This document shows positions 22,841-33,825 of a stretch of DNA of 64,000 nt, piece after piece. A program made the translations under genes and the position numbers. Source of the DNA: Ampelocalamus luodianensis (taxonomy: Eukaryota > Streptophyta > Magnoliopsida > Poales > Poaceae); contig CM070632.1 of assembly GCA_036346255.1 (NCBI GenBank), forward strand, positions 52,836,896 to 52,900,895. The letters are read 5' to 3'. The stretch's first letter is position 1. The number at the start of each line of letters is the position of its first letter. Under the pieces are notes generated by a model. The model was not told where the DNA came from. It saw nothing but the letters and a program-made list of their open reading frames with translations, and did not search any database.

Positions 22841-22962
22841 AATTGGGTTGGTACCATCATGAAAATTGCAGTTCAATTTAATACCACCGCATTCTTCAGG
22901 TTCAATATAATACCACCATCCCTTCGCTCCGTTCGGCGAAATACCACGCCCGTCACCTCTCT
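22841..22962 (+). repeat. Left terminal inverted repeat
   Basis: About 122 bp, imperfectly complementary to 26896-27012. It contains the repeated word 'taataccacc'. Confidence 0.75.
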
Positions 22963-23089
22963 GTTATCTGCCCTATCTAACTCTGTTGCCTCTCTCATCT
23001 CCCCATCTAACTCTGTTGCCTCTCTCCGACTCTCCCTCATCCCCTTTTATTCTCACTAGTAGCTCGTGCGCGCCATTTGGCGCGCAAGG

Positions 23090-23190
23090 ATGGAGAGTGT
23101 GTTTTGGGGGGGAAACTTGATAGAAAGGAGAAAGGAGAAAGGATGGAGAGTCTGTGTTTTGGGGGGAAACTTGATAGAAAGGAATGGCAA
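23090..23190. repeat. Short tandem repeat inside the TIR element
   Basis: The word 'ggatggagagtgtg/ctgtgttttgggggg' followed by 'aaacttgatagaaagga' occurs twice with a period of about 60 bp, with an additional 'gagaaag' iteration between. Confidence 0.6.
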
Positions 23191-23234
23191 TTTTGGGTAT
23201 AATGGAATGGTCCCTACCCCAGTTTCTGGGAGTA

Positions 23235-24434
23235 AAGCAAATTGATTCTCACCTCACGTTATGAGGATGTCTGCTGTCAAATGGGAGCACACCAGAGTTT
23301 GATCAAGATGGAGTATCTAGAGGAGTCAGCATGGGAGCTCTTCCAAAGCAATTTGAGCACTAATGCTATTGCAGCAATCGAGTCACCCGCCCCAAACAAT
23401 GTTGTAAGAGAGCATGCTGAAGCAATTATCCAAAGCTGTGGTGGTCTGGCACTTGCACTCAAGTTAATAGGGAGGGTCGTGGCAGGACTAACAGAACCCA
23501 GGGATTGGAGCTTGGCAGTGCAAGCGACCAAGGATGACATCAAGGACCTGCATGGAGTCTCAGAAATGTTCCATAAAATGAAATATAGTCATGATCTATA
23601 AGTTGACAGAAAAGCAGCAGCAATGTTTCCTGTACTGCAACCTTTTCCCAGAATATGGATCAATTAGCAAAGATCAGCTTGTGGAATACTGGATGGTAGA
23701 TGGGTTGATACCTCAGGATCCCAAGCAAGGCCACCGCATAATCCGTAGCCTGGTATCAGGATGTTTGTCAGGGCAGGAAAACATTATTGCAAAGGATGGA
23801 ATGAGTTCGGAGAAGGCACCATCACACATAGAGTGGCAAACAGCTAGAAGGATATCACTCATGTTCAATGACATAAGGGACCTTTCTGTCTCACCTGAGT
23901 GCAAGAATCTTGTAACTTTGCTGCTTCAGAATAATACTAACGTGGACAGTTTGAGTCAGGCATTCTTCCAATTCATGCATTCTTTAAAGGTTGTCGATCT
24001 TTCACACACCAGCATTACAGCTCTTCCACTGTAGAATATTGGCCAAGCTTAAGTATCTCAATTTGTCCTACACATGCATTGAGATGCTTCCTAAGGAGTT
24101 CTAGATGCTAAAAGAACTGAGTCATCTAGATTTAAGTGTTACCAAGGCCCTCAAAGAGACCGTTAACAATTGCTCCAAGGTACACAAGCTAAGGGTGCTA
24201 AACCTCCTCCGTAGCAACTACGGAATTCGTGATGTCAATGATCTGAACATTGATTCCCAAAAGGAATTGGAGTTTCTTGGGATCACAATTTATGCCGAGG
24301 ATGTGTTAAAGAAGCTGACCAAGACGCATCCTCTAGCAAAGTCAAAACAGCGCCTTAGTCTCAAGCACTGCAAACAAATGCAGTCAATACAAATATCAAA
24401 TGCAGTCAATACAAATATCAGACTTGATAATTAA
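23235..24434 (+). pseudogene. NBS-LRR resistance gene fragment
   Basis: The fragment begins inside the nucleotide-binding domain (ILTSRYEDVC, the RNBS-B-like region). It continues through the ARC part with SCGGLALALKLIGRVV (GLPL motif), then after a frame change FLYCNLFPEYGSISKDQLVEYW (RNBS-D-like). It ends in a partial leucine-rich region (LKVVDLSHTSITALPL, LKELSHLDLSV, LRVLNLLRSNYG). The P-loop and most LRRs are missing. Stops at about 23601, 24034 and 24104 break it. Such proteins sense pathogen effectors in the cytosol. This copy is a captured or decayed piece inside the TIR element. Confidence 0.85.
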
Positions 24435-24540
24435 AATAAGCCGCACGGGAGCCGAGCCGGATTGAAGACAGCAACAATTTGCTCCCCGGCCAAAAGAAGG
24501 GGAAGAACAAAACAGCAAATCGCTATGGGGCCGCAATGCC

Positions 24541-24725
24541 ATGGGAAGGGTGGCCTCCCCCGCGGCGAGCTGCTGCAGCGGCGTCAGGAGCCTCAACGTA
24601 GCCGTCGCCACCCCTGCCGACAGCAAGACCACCTGCACCTGCCTCAAGCAGCAGACCGGCATCAGGCCCGGCCTCATCCCCAGCAAGTGCGGCGTCCACG
24701 TCCCATACACCATCAGCGCATACTG
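24541..24725 (+). pseudogene. Non-specific lipid-transfer protein fragment
   Basis: The frame contains SCCSGVRSLNVAVATPADSK, then the CxC pair in TTCTCLKQQTG, and IPSKCGVHVPYTISAY. This is the C-terminal two thirds of a type-1 nsLTP: the adjacent CC, the CxC and the KCGV cysteine with the PYTIS end are all in place. The signal peptide and the first two cysteines are absent. Sequence stops at the point where nsLTP genes carry an intron, and a G-rich block follows. Functional nsLTPs are secreted lipid carriers. This piece is captured inside the TIR element. Confidence 0.85.
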
Positions 24726-24960
24726 GGGGGGAGGGGGGGCAGAGGTGGCAGGGGCACACGGGGAGGCGCGGCACCGGGGGTGGGCCGTGGGAGGAGACTG
24801 GACATGGGGGAGGTGGGGGAGATGGGGGACGCGGTCAGGGGCGCGGCGTCAGGGGTAGGCCGCGCGGGGGCCGGGGCGCACTGGAGATGGGGGAGAATGG
24901 GACATGGGAAGGTGGGAGAGGTAGGGCCATTGGGGTGGCCGGGACCGCCGGGTGGGGGAG
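24726..24960. repeat. G-rich block
   Basis: Strongly guanine-rich on the plus strand, with many runs of three to eight G's. The motif 'gatgggggaggtgggggagatggg' type recurs loosely. It could form G-quadruplexes. There is no credible coding. Confidence 0.6.
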
Positions 24961-25640
24961 ACGACGAATCGACGATAAAGGGTCTGTTTGGATTGCATCC
25001 AAATAAATCAAATCAAATTTTAGTAACGACTATGAAATTTGATCATCATTTGATTTAATATCAAAATTTGGTTTTGTTCCCAAAAAAATTGGTATTGCCG
25101 AGCTTTGCCAAACCAATTCTTGGATAGAATTTTGGTTGCAAATTTGGGCACCAAATTTTGGTTTGATAGCACAGTGATGCATTAATTGCAAGATAAATTT
25201 GATTAATAAGTTTCAAATTATCATATTTCCTAAATCGAGTATCCGATCTCTGATCCGTTTGAACCGTTATGTTCCTTGTCATTTTATCAACAAAACAATA
25301 TCACTATTGGCATATTTTGGAGCAAAACAATATATATGTCATGCGAGACCCATGTGTCATACGAGGCAAAAAAGTAAAATTTGGTATGGTTACAATTCAA
25401 ACACATCAATGTCAGTATTACTAAAATTTTGGTATGACTACAATCTAAACAACATTTGTTTACTCCGATTTTAATATTACCTGCGTTTTGACATTACCAA
25501 AATTTTAGCATAACTTATCAGCATCATGATCCAAAAGGCGCGTAAAACGAAAATAAAATCTGATGGACATGAAGGAGAGAAACTTGGATCCGACGCGCAT
25601 AAAAAATTGGGGCCACATGGCGTAACTGCCCTCGTGTGAA
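24961..25640. other. AT-rich non-coding segment inside the TIR element
   Basis: It begins with 'gggtctgtttggattgcatcc', a word typical of MITE or transposon ends in grasses. A related word 'ttacaattcaaac'/'tacaatctaaac' occurs at 25390-25450, but a full terminal inverted repeat could not be confirmed. No gene seen. Confidence 0.45.
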
Positions 25641-26300
25641 AACTCCTCTATTTAACCGGTAGGATTTGTCACCCCTCCAAATCTTTCCAAATTACTTTCC
25701 AGTCCTTCTCCCCCATGTGAGCTTCTCCTCGTCGTCGGTCGCCGCCTGCAACAACCGGAAGCAAAGCCTCCTCCTGCCGTTCTTCCACCCCATTCCCACG
25801 CCAAGGTCGTCGCCTTCGCCGAGCTGCTTCTCCGGTGATCCCTGGAATCCGGCGACGCTGACCACTGCTCCTGGCCGGGGTTGACCTGCGATGCAAGGTC
25901 TTGGGTCGTCGCCCTCATCATGCTCTCCACCTTCCCGTGCTCCCCGATTCGGGCGGGAGCTCGCCGACGAGCTCCCGCCGGCGGTCGGGCTCCTCACTGA
26001 GCTGAAAGAGCTCTTCTTTCCCTCCCCTGGCCTTCGCGGCGAGATCGCTACTGAGATCTGGAGGATGGAAAAGCTCGAGGTGGAGCAGCACCGTCGCCAC
26101 GCAGCTCTCCGGCATGTCGCCAAGGGACGTCTCCCCCCACTCCCTGTCCGCTCCAATGATGCTCGACCCCGCCCCCATCTACGACCCAGTCGCCGTCTTG
26201 GAAATGGGACGAATTAGGGATGCGGAGGCCGAATACCTAATGCAGTTGGGTCAGCTCTTTTTGAGGAAAAGATCGAAGCTTTCAGCAGATTTCTGATCAA
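25640..26300 (+). pseudogene. Probable LRR receptor kinase 5' fragment
   Basis: One frame reads DHCSWPGLTCDARSWVVALI at about 25860-25915. This has the spacing of the capping domain found before the first leucine-rich repeat of LRR receptor kinases (W..DHC.W.GV.CD....V..L). Upstream frames read Pro/Ser-rich sequence that may include a degraded signal peptide. Stops and frame changes follow, and no LRR or kinase domain is visible. Assignment is by motif only. It could be another LRR protein. Confidence 0.5.
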
Positions 26301-26895
26301 TTCGGCACCAGTCCATCACCAATCCGTGGGGAGGGAGCCACTTCTCGTGCAGATTATTGCGGCCATCCTTGCGGGTTTAGCTGCCCAAACCTTTCCGATT
26401 CAAGAGGGAACCTCAGATTTGCCCAGCCAAGAGTCGAAGGACTGGAGCCCAGAAACCACCAATTGGCCTTCTATTCAGGCAGCACAAGGCAAGAATCTCT
26501 CGTGCCGAGCCAAATGATTCTTGAATAGAGGCCAAAGCACGGCAGATTCGATCAAAAGATCGCACCTTCTGGCCCCTGTTGGCCTCAAAGCGAGCAAAAA
26601 CGAACACAAGATGCTCCAAATTCCCACCAGCTTGGCCTCAAGTCGTGCTAAAAACCAGGCCTTTCTTGAGAAACGACACCAAAATGATGAAAAAGCTCAG
26701 CCTCAAATCGAGAAGCGTATCGAATTCGAATCCTGCGACAAATTTTTCCTCGAATGAGAGGGGAGAAGCGCTGATAAACGGGGAGATTTTTCGGAAGCCT
26801 TGATGGCGTTGCAGAACATGGGTAGGACGCCTCGACAAAACCTATTTCTTAGGGTAATTGAGTTATTTCATATGGGAGCTAACGGCAAAGCCATA
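26301..26895. other. Non-coding remainder of the TIR element
   Basis: No recognised gene. Short frames have no domain. The stretch 26440-26540 contains a loose inverted repeat ('ttctattcaggcag...' against 'ttcttgaatagag'). Confidence 0.4.
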
Positions 26896-27012
26896 AGAGG
26901 TGACGGGCGTAATATTTCGCAGAACGGAGCGAACGGCGGTGGTATTAAACTAAATCTGGAATGTGACGGTATTAAACTGAACTACAGTTTTCCTGATGGT
27001 ACCAACCCAATT
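26896..27012 (-). repeat. Right terminal inverted repeat
   Basis: Inverted partner of 22841-22962. The outermost shared word is TGATGGTACCAACCCAATT. Confidence 0.75.
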
Positions 27013-27269
27013 ATTCCTATTTTTAATTGCGTTAGTCGGGTCTTTAACTCAAGATCTTTTGGCTCTTATACCATGTTGAATTGCATGCATCAATTAATTC
27101 ATCTAAAAGCTTAAACTGGTGAAGAAAGATTGGCAATTCACTTGTACTTCAACAGTATGAAGTTCTAGAAGTGAACATTCCTTTTTGTTTTATTAGACTT
27201 CTTCTATACATAATCGAAATGTATTCCACTTACATAGCATGATCGCATCTTTACAGAATCCACACATGT

Positions 27270-28065
27270 TCTAAGGGTGTGTTTGGTTAGTGGATGAGAT
27301 TGAATGAGATGCGATGGGATGATATAAGTAGCCAGTTTGGTTGGATGTATAGAATAATACAAGAATGTGTTTGGTTAGTTGTATGGGATGATCTGAAATA
27401 GTATGATATGGTGTTTGGTAGAGGGAACAAGGCTGTTTTTGCTAACCTTCTCCCTAGAGGAGGTGAGATTACCTCCTTGTCTTTTTTTCATTTATTTCTT
27501 ACCTTCTTGAATATCTGTTTTTTCCCTCTTCTTCCACAACCCAGCCAAGAGCACTTAGGAGTTCGACGAGTTGGCATCTCTCTCCACGTGGTGAACGATG
27601 TCACCGTCGCCCCCAGCAACCCTGGCCTCAACCCAACTCCCGTCGCCTCCTGTGCCCGGCCTTGGACCGAGCCACATCGCCCTGCAGCCAGCTTGGGTCG
27701 TCCGCCGACCTCATGGCCATGGTCGACGAGGACGACTCGGTGTCCTCCTCCGTCAACCAGCCGAGCAGGTAGTGCTCGCTCTAGAACATCTGCGAAAGAT
27801 CGACATCCTCACCAAAGATGTCGTCGCGTCCGTCCGCAAGCCGGCTATGGATGTCTCTCTCCTCTGCCTTGGCATCGAGGTGCTCAGCATCGGGAGTGGG
27901 AGGTGTCCCCATCCAATGGACATGAACGAGGTGATGTGGGATCGCGTGGTTCGGCATATTTCGTCGAATGGGATGATACAACATAAACATGGAATATTCT
28001 TCTAGCTCGAACCATCTCATCCGAGATCGTTTGCAAAAAACAATTCAACCAACCAAACGTCTGGA
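27270..28065. mobile_element. Possible small DNA transposon with gene-like interior
   Basis: The left edge reads 'gggtgtgtttggttagtgg' (27275) and the right edge contains 'caaccaaccaaacgtctgg' (28045-28065). This is the inverse of a GTTTGGTTGG-type end common to grass hAT and PIF MITEs. The interior (27540-28005) is GC-rich with an open plus-strand frame of 135 codons (27598-28005) containing VVLALEHLRKIDILTKDVV. I do not recognise the protein. Termini are imperfect and no target duplication was proven. Confidence 0.35.
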
Positions 28066-30590
28066 TGGACTCAGCTTGATTCCTCAGTTGAAACACACAC
28101 TTAGTGAGACAGGAATTCCAAAAGCTCTGCTATGCTAAAAGTTCAGAAGTAAATAAACTCAACTATATCAATATACTCTAGCAGAATTTCTGAAGTACGG
28201 CAACATGTTACTAATACCAACATGTACCAGTAATCGAAGGTTGGGCAGTAAATGGGGGACCTTAATTTTTAAGGGGCCATGTGCAGTTGATCACACTGCA
28301 TACGACTTGCCTCGTGTACGACCATGCGTTTGATAACAAATATACATCGTTTTAGAATTTATGTAGTCGATTTTTTTTTTGGTTTGAACACTACTACACT
28401 AATATATATAAACGAAACTATGTGATTTGCCTCATGCGATTTCTATATATTCATTGAATTATTGAGACTCCATACATGCATTGCCCTATCAGACACGCAG
28501 CAACGCGCGGATGGTACACCTAGCTAGTTAAGCAAAGAAAAGAAGAAAGCATGATTGCATGGTGATTCCGGCGAGATTGCATGGTGTATGTGCCAAAGGA
28601 AGGGAGAAGGACCCGTCCAAACTGAATAAAAGGCAGCCACTGGCGCTCTAGTTCCGCGCCGGGCGCCGGAGACAGCTGCAGCGGCCATCATCGGCAGGCG
28701 GCGATGGTGCGGGCTAATAGCTGGAGTCGCCCGACCTGCGAGGCGAGTGTGCAGTTGCCACCGCGGCACCTCAATTTGGGACGGCCCAAACAAACCACTC
28801 CTCGACTCTTTTTGAGTTCAGAAGGCATGGCGATCCATCGATGCGGTGTCGGAATGTTGACATGCACTAACAGTAATCGCGTGATCATAAAATATCTACC
28901 ATGCCCGCGTGCAACCGGTATTACCATTCACACGAAAACAACATATCTTGACAATGCGTTCTACACCTCTCCTCAATCCCTATCTCTTAACAAAAAAAAC
29001 ACCCCTTAATAAACAAATTTACTACTAAAAAATATAGTAATTATCCCCCGACAACCTCCTCTCCCTCCATCCACGGTGTGCGGCAGAGGCGCGACGCAAA
29101 CCACGGTGCCAAAGACAAGGGCGTGGCCTGGGAGTTAGCTGAGAGCAGGGCGCAGGCCAAGCCCAGAACTAGTTTTCATAATAAATGTTATTTTGTGATA
29201 GGCCAAACTAAGGGTACCAGGCTATTCGAACGTATCATTCCGGAGTTTAATATAATGATATATAGTTAAGAAAATATGTACATAAGCATATATAAAATCC
29301 AAACAGGTTTTTCAGGCAAAAAAGTAGCAAAGGCTAATTGGGCTGGCCCCACAAGCCAAGCCTCAACATTAATACTATACGAGGATGAAACTGCGCAATA
29401 CACCGCGCCAGCGTAGCGATTGCAGCGTGGCTCAACACTTTGGCTATTTTTATATACAAAAAAGCATGACGAAACAACAAATCGTAACAAAACTGAGGCA
29501 CCTGCAACATAATGACATAGAAGCACATCGAAACACATCGATACAAAGAAAGAGCAGCTCAACTCACCACAGGCACCACACTGGCCCAACAGTCCACCAA
29601 CGATTCAAGCACAGCGCACAGTTGCAGGACAAGAGCGAGCAATCACGGGCAACGAAACTACCAAAGGCAGCAATAGGGAGACAACGAAGCCGCTAACAAG
29701 AGGATTTCACATGACCATATATCCGGAGGATGAAGCTGGTACGAAAACTGGGAAAACCAAAGGCATTGACCGAAATAACAGCAGCAGTAACGGCAGGCAT
29801 GGAACCAAGCAATTTTGAGTACGAACAACGATCTATCCTGAAAGCATGTTGCCTTAGGCCGACAGAATTTTGAGTACAGACAACGATCTATAGCAGTGAT
29901 GTTCCCATATGAAAGAAAGCATCTATAACACACAAAAAAAGCTACTAAAAACAATAGCCAGCCAGTGCTAAAGGAGAATCCATGCGATTATTTCAAAGAT
30001 AGCAGTACAACCTAGCAAAAAGTTGGTCCAAAATGATCTTTCATTGACATGGCTTCTTAGCACCGAGCAATACGAAAAATAGGTCATTCCAACACAGAGT
30101 TTCTTGAGTCATACATGTATTCAGAAGGAAACACTAAACCAAAAAATGCACGAGAAAGAGGAAATATATGCAGCTGAAGGCTACAAAAGGGAGAGAGGTG
30201 CAATTTATAATGGCATAATTTTGACACAAGGAAATTGGAACACCACAAGGACATCACAACTGTTTCAGTATTATCTAGTGTAATACCATCTATAATATAA
30301 AAGTTAAGCTCAATCTACACAAAATTCCGACCCTTAACAGATGGAACACCAGTGATTAGAACAAAGGCAAGAGTGATAGTTATCATCTGTAATTTGTTAA
30401 GACGCGACTGCGGACACCACGCATAACAAGAAACTTAAAGGTTTACTTGAAAAGATGCGACTGCAAACACCATGCATAGCAAGAACCTTAAAGGTTTACT
30501 TCAAAAAAAAAAAAAGGGGAAACGTTGTCTGTAAGAATCTTTCCAAGATTAATTTAGTAAAATATAAGAGGGAGGTAAACTAAAGGAGGA
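28066..30590. other. Intergenic DNA, no recognised gene
   Basis: AT-rich with short frames only. A tandem duplication of about 51 bp lies at 30401-30510 ('gatgcgactgc...aaaggtttactt' twice). No domain, RNA gene or paired transposon end could be supported. Confidence 0.5.
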
Positions 30591-31345
30591 AACATTACTT
30601 GTACTCTCCATCTATCTGCCAAACACTTGGAGCTTCCTGAAGTGCAAGAAGAGGTATCACTCCGTGCTAATAGAAGGCAAGAATTGGGGAGCAGGCAGAG
30701 ACGCTACATGATATGACAATACTATGCAGGGCAAACATCTCGGAAGCCGGAAGCCTCATATTTAATGACGTAGGTTTCATTGGCAGATACTGATGGACAA
30801 AAATTTATTACATAAAGCAAAAGCGAGTTAATGAAAGTCCAAATTACTTGATACCTGAAGAGGATAAAGTGACTATGCAGCTAATAGGGGTAAAGATGAC
30901 GCATTCATTCGTAATGAAAAGTATTTGATACCTGAAGAGGATAAAGTGACTATGCAGCTGATAGAGGTAAAGATGACGCATCCATTCCTTGGATCCTGCA
31001 TTTCAGCAGAGGAGTCTCATTTTGACCACTCGAGAAAGGACCGTCTGGATCTTTTGCTGCCACAATTTGCTGACTGTTATTAAACAAGGATATTGATGAG
31101 TATCCTCCTTTGTCAAGTCTCTTTCCATCTGCATGAACACCAACCATAAGAATTAACCTCTTAGATGTTAACAAATACTGCCAACTGATTGGAGTAGTGG
31201 CAAAGTTATAACCAAAAGAAAGAGCAGGAGATGTTGAAAGGCGAAAAACGAAAATTTTGTTGTTGTTCCAACCAGCAACATCGCCAATTGGTACCATCTA
31301 AGGGGTTAATTTTGTTAACATATAAAGGCCAATACAGTTAAAAAA
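30591..31345 (-). other. Possible gene remnant, minus strand, unrecognised
   Basis: A minus-strand open frame (30950-31297, 115 codons) begins MVPIGDVAGWNNNKIFVFR and includes GPFSSGQNETPLLKCRI. A further exon-like stretch at about 30595-30660 reads LQEAPSVWQIDGEYK. The composition is protein-like, and a good acceptor (catgcag) lies inside. However, no family is recognised and the exons do not join cleanly. The plus strand carries a 77-bp tandem duplication at 30848-31001 that overlaps the end of this frame. Confidence 0.3.
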
Positions 31346-32030
31346 AACTTGCTTAGATGTGGCAAACTATATATGGCAATATTGTCTACTGCATTTCATT
31401 GACAAAGGGCAAGAAGGATAGTAGCAGACACCTAACTAATAGAAAGCAAAGAAACTAAATAAATCTTTGTATGCCAACTAATTGAAGGTGTGCTAGCGGA
31501 AGAATGCTACAATATACCTCCCCCTTGCCTAACAAAATCCATGGTAATGCAGTAGAACACAACGTGGGAAACCTGGCCTAGCAATGACGAATTTGCTGCC
31601 TTTGCTACTAACTGACCCATTAATAGAATCTGTATCTCAAGCAAGAAGTTAACTACATCTTTTTTTTAATGTGTGGATCATGTCACTCACAGCTCTAGTG
31701 ATAAATTCAGGAACAGATTTATACTCAGATTATAACAACAAACAATCAGTAGCTTGATAGATGCATATAGGGCAATTTGTAAAATGGTTTTATATTCTCT
31801 TGTTACGCTTCATCGTGAAATTTCCTTGCACAAGGAATCCAGACATAATGCTATAAGTTCAGAAAGGATATTGCCTGCAACTGGATAAATCCATCGGCAT
31901 CATTAAGGACCCGAAGCAAAATTGACAACGGTTGCCAAATCTGTAGAAAACAAAAAGCTTGAGCTTACGGTTTGCTCGTCCATAAGAAAAGACCTGACAA
32001 GCACCTCAGTAAAGCAAAATCTATTGTATA
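31346..32030. repeat. Duplicated block, copy 1
   Basis: Two adjoining pieces, 31346-31470 and 31474-32030, are repeated in order at 32067-32194 and 33310-33825. So a segment of about 680 bp was duplicated in tandem and the second copy was later split. A minus-strand frame in it (about 31903-32050, FCFTEVLVRSFLMDEQTV) is kept in part in both copies. No family is recognised. Confidence 0.8.
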
Positions 32031-32066
32031 CCTCCATAACTACACCAGGGAAGAAGAAAAAAAAAT

Positions 32067-33825
32067 CGCTTAGATGTGGCAAAATATATATGATATTATT
32101 GTCTACTGCATTTCGTTGACAAAGGGCAAGAAGAGCAGTAGCAGACACCTAATTAATAGAAAGCAAAGAAATTAAATAATTTTTTTTTGTATGGTGTAGG
32201 ATCGTTAATGACAATCAGAAAAGGGGTGAATGATTATGGAAGATTTTTTACACCGAACAATCTGGATGGAGAGAATACACACACGAACCCGCAGTGGAAG
32301 AACCACAGCCACCAAAGCCTCGGCAATTCTTTGTCTCTTTTTCAAATCACACTTAATGCTGCTACAGTAAAACCTTGCTTTTTTGGGATGAACAGAGCAG
32401 CCCGTCGCACGTCGTCGGCCACCAGCAACTCACGTCATGCACAGCAGAATCCCCTTGATTTCTTTCGCCCGCCGGCACAGAATTTCTTCCTGCATGTATC
32501 CTCCAAAACATGGCCATGAGCTAGCACATCTCCTAGTATGCATGTATATAAAGATAAGCTAGCAAATCAACTCCATCAACTCACGGCAAGAAACAAAGTT
32601 GCTGCACAGATGCATGTATATAAAGACAAGCTAACAAATCAACTCCATCAACATGTGCAGCCACTAGAAATTCTAATCATGCACCGCCGTCAGCCCTGAT
32701 CACATCTAGCCAAACGTCGCGCAGCCGCCGCCTCCAAAAAGCTCTGCTGCACGCCCAGAAAATACAAGCCGCCGGTACTTATACCCTACGCGTGAGCAAT
32801 AAACCTAGAACCCCTAATGGGCCTTGTAGCGTTGGCACATAAGCACCCATATACGGTCCACTATTCCTAAGACCTAATACATAGACTTTTACACCAAATT
32901 CCAAAACCAATTTTGGACACCCCAAAATTGTCACGTGTCGTGGCCACCAGACTGCACCTCGTCACGTGTCGTAGCCTCCGGACCGCATCTCCGTAGCTCC
33001 AACACGCATCCATCTTTGATCTTCATGTACTCCAACTCGAACCCGACCGTCTCCTCCAGCATCATCGACCCTCTGGACAATGACTTCGCACCAAGCCACC
33101 TCCCGGTCACCGCTGTAGACCACGATTGTCTCCGAGTTACCCTGCACATGCAAAGACCAAAACACCATCTTTTTTCGGCACAAGTTCTTTTCAACTTGAC
33201 CGACATAAAGTTCACACACACCACATACCTCAAATAACATCAATAAGCAACATTGTCAATTATTCATCAACTAAGAGATACTAGACCTGGCCACATGGTC
33301 TAACATATGGCAACTAATTGAAGGTGTGCTAGCGGAAAAATGCTAGAATATATCTTCCCCTTGCCTAACAAAATCCATGGTAATGCAGTAGAACAAAACG
33401 TGGGCAACCTGGCCTAGCAACGACGAACTTGCAGCTTTTGGTACTAACTGACCCAATTAATAGAATCATTATCTCAAGCAAGAAGTTTACAACAGTTTTT
33501 TTTTAATGTGTGGATTATGTCACACTCACAGCTCTCGTGATAAATTCAGGAACAGATTTAAACTCAGATTATAACAACAAACAATCAGTAGCTTGATAGA
33601 TGCATACATGCGCTTCAATGTGAAATTTCCTTGCAGGCAGAACGCTATAAGTTCAGAAAGAATGTTACCTGCAACTGGATAAATCCATCAGCATCATTAA
33701 GAACCTAAAGAACAATTGACAACGGTTGCCAAATCTGTACAAAACAAAAAGCGTAAGCTTACGGTTTGCTCGTCCATAAGAATAAGACCTGACAGGCACC
33801 TCAGTAAAGCAAAATCCATTGTATA
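32067..33825. repeat. Duplicated block, copy 2, split by an insertion
   Basis: The left piece 32067-32194 and right piece 33310-33825 correspond to copy 1, where they are adjacent. The break falls exactly at TATGG, which is present on both sides of the insert. Confidence 0.8.
32195..33305. mobile_element. 1111-bp insertion, candidate solo LTR
   Basis: The insert starts TGTAGG and ends CTAACA. It is flanked by the direct repeat TATGG (32190-32194 and 33306-33310), a 5-bp duplication typical of LTR retrotransposon integration. The paralogous block at 31346-32030 shows the uninterrupted site ('tttgtatgccaactaattg'). No primer site, gag or pol is inside, so a solo LTR left by recombination is the simplest reading. 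A word near 'gcatgtatataaagataagc' is repeated at 32537 and 32611. A minus-strand frame at 32931-33243 has no known domain. Confidence 0.7.

Larger units (their letters stand above)
22841..27012. mobile_element. TIR-bounded composite with captured gene fragments
   Basis: About 120 bp at the left (22841-22962) reappear inverted at the right (26896-27012). The outer ends read AATTGGGTTGGTACCATCA and its complement, and the inner ends read 'cgcccgtcacctct' and its complement. Between them lie fragments of an NBS-LRR gene, a lipid transfer protein gene and probably an LRR receptor kinase, but no transposase. This is the structure of a Pack-MULE or similar non-autonomous DNA transposon. No clean target duplication could be seen, so superfamily is not fixed. 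Confidence 0.65.

Noticed and set aside
27598..28005. 135-codon frame as a real gene
   Set aside because: No domain recognised, no clear splice sites or promoter, and it lies between transposon-like ends, so it is only mentioned inside that element.
32931..33243. Overlapping frames of about 100 codons on both strands
   Set aside because: They lie within the candidate solo LTR, overlap in several frames and show no domain.
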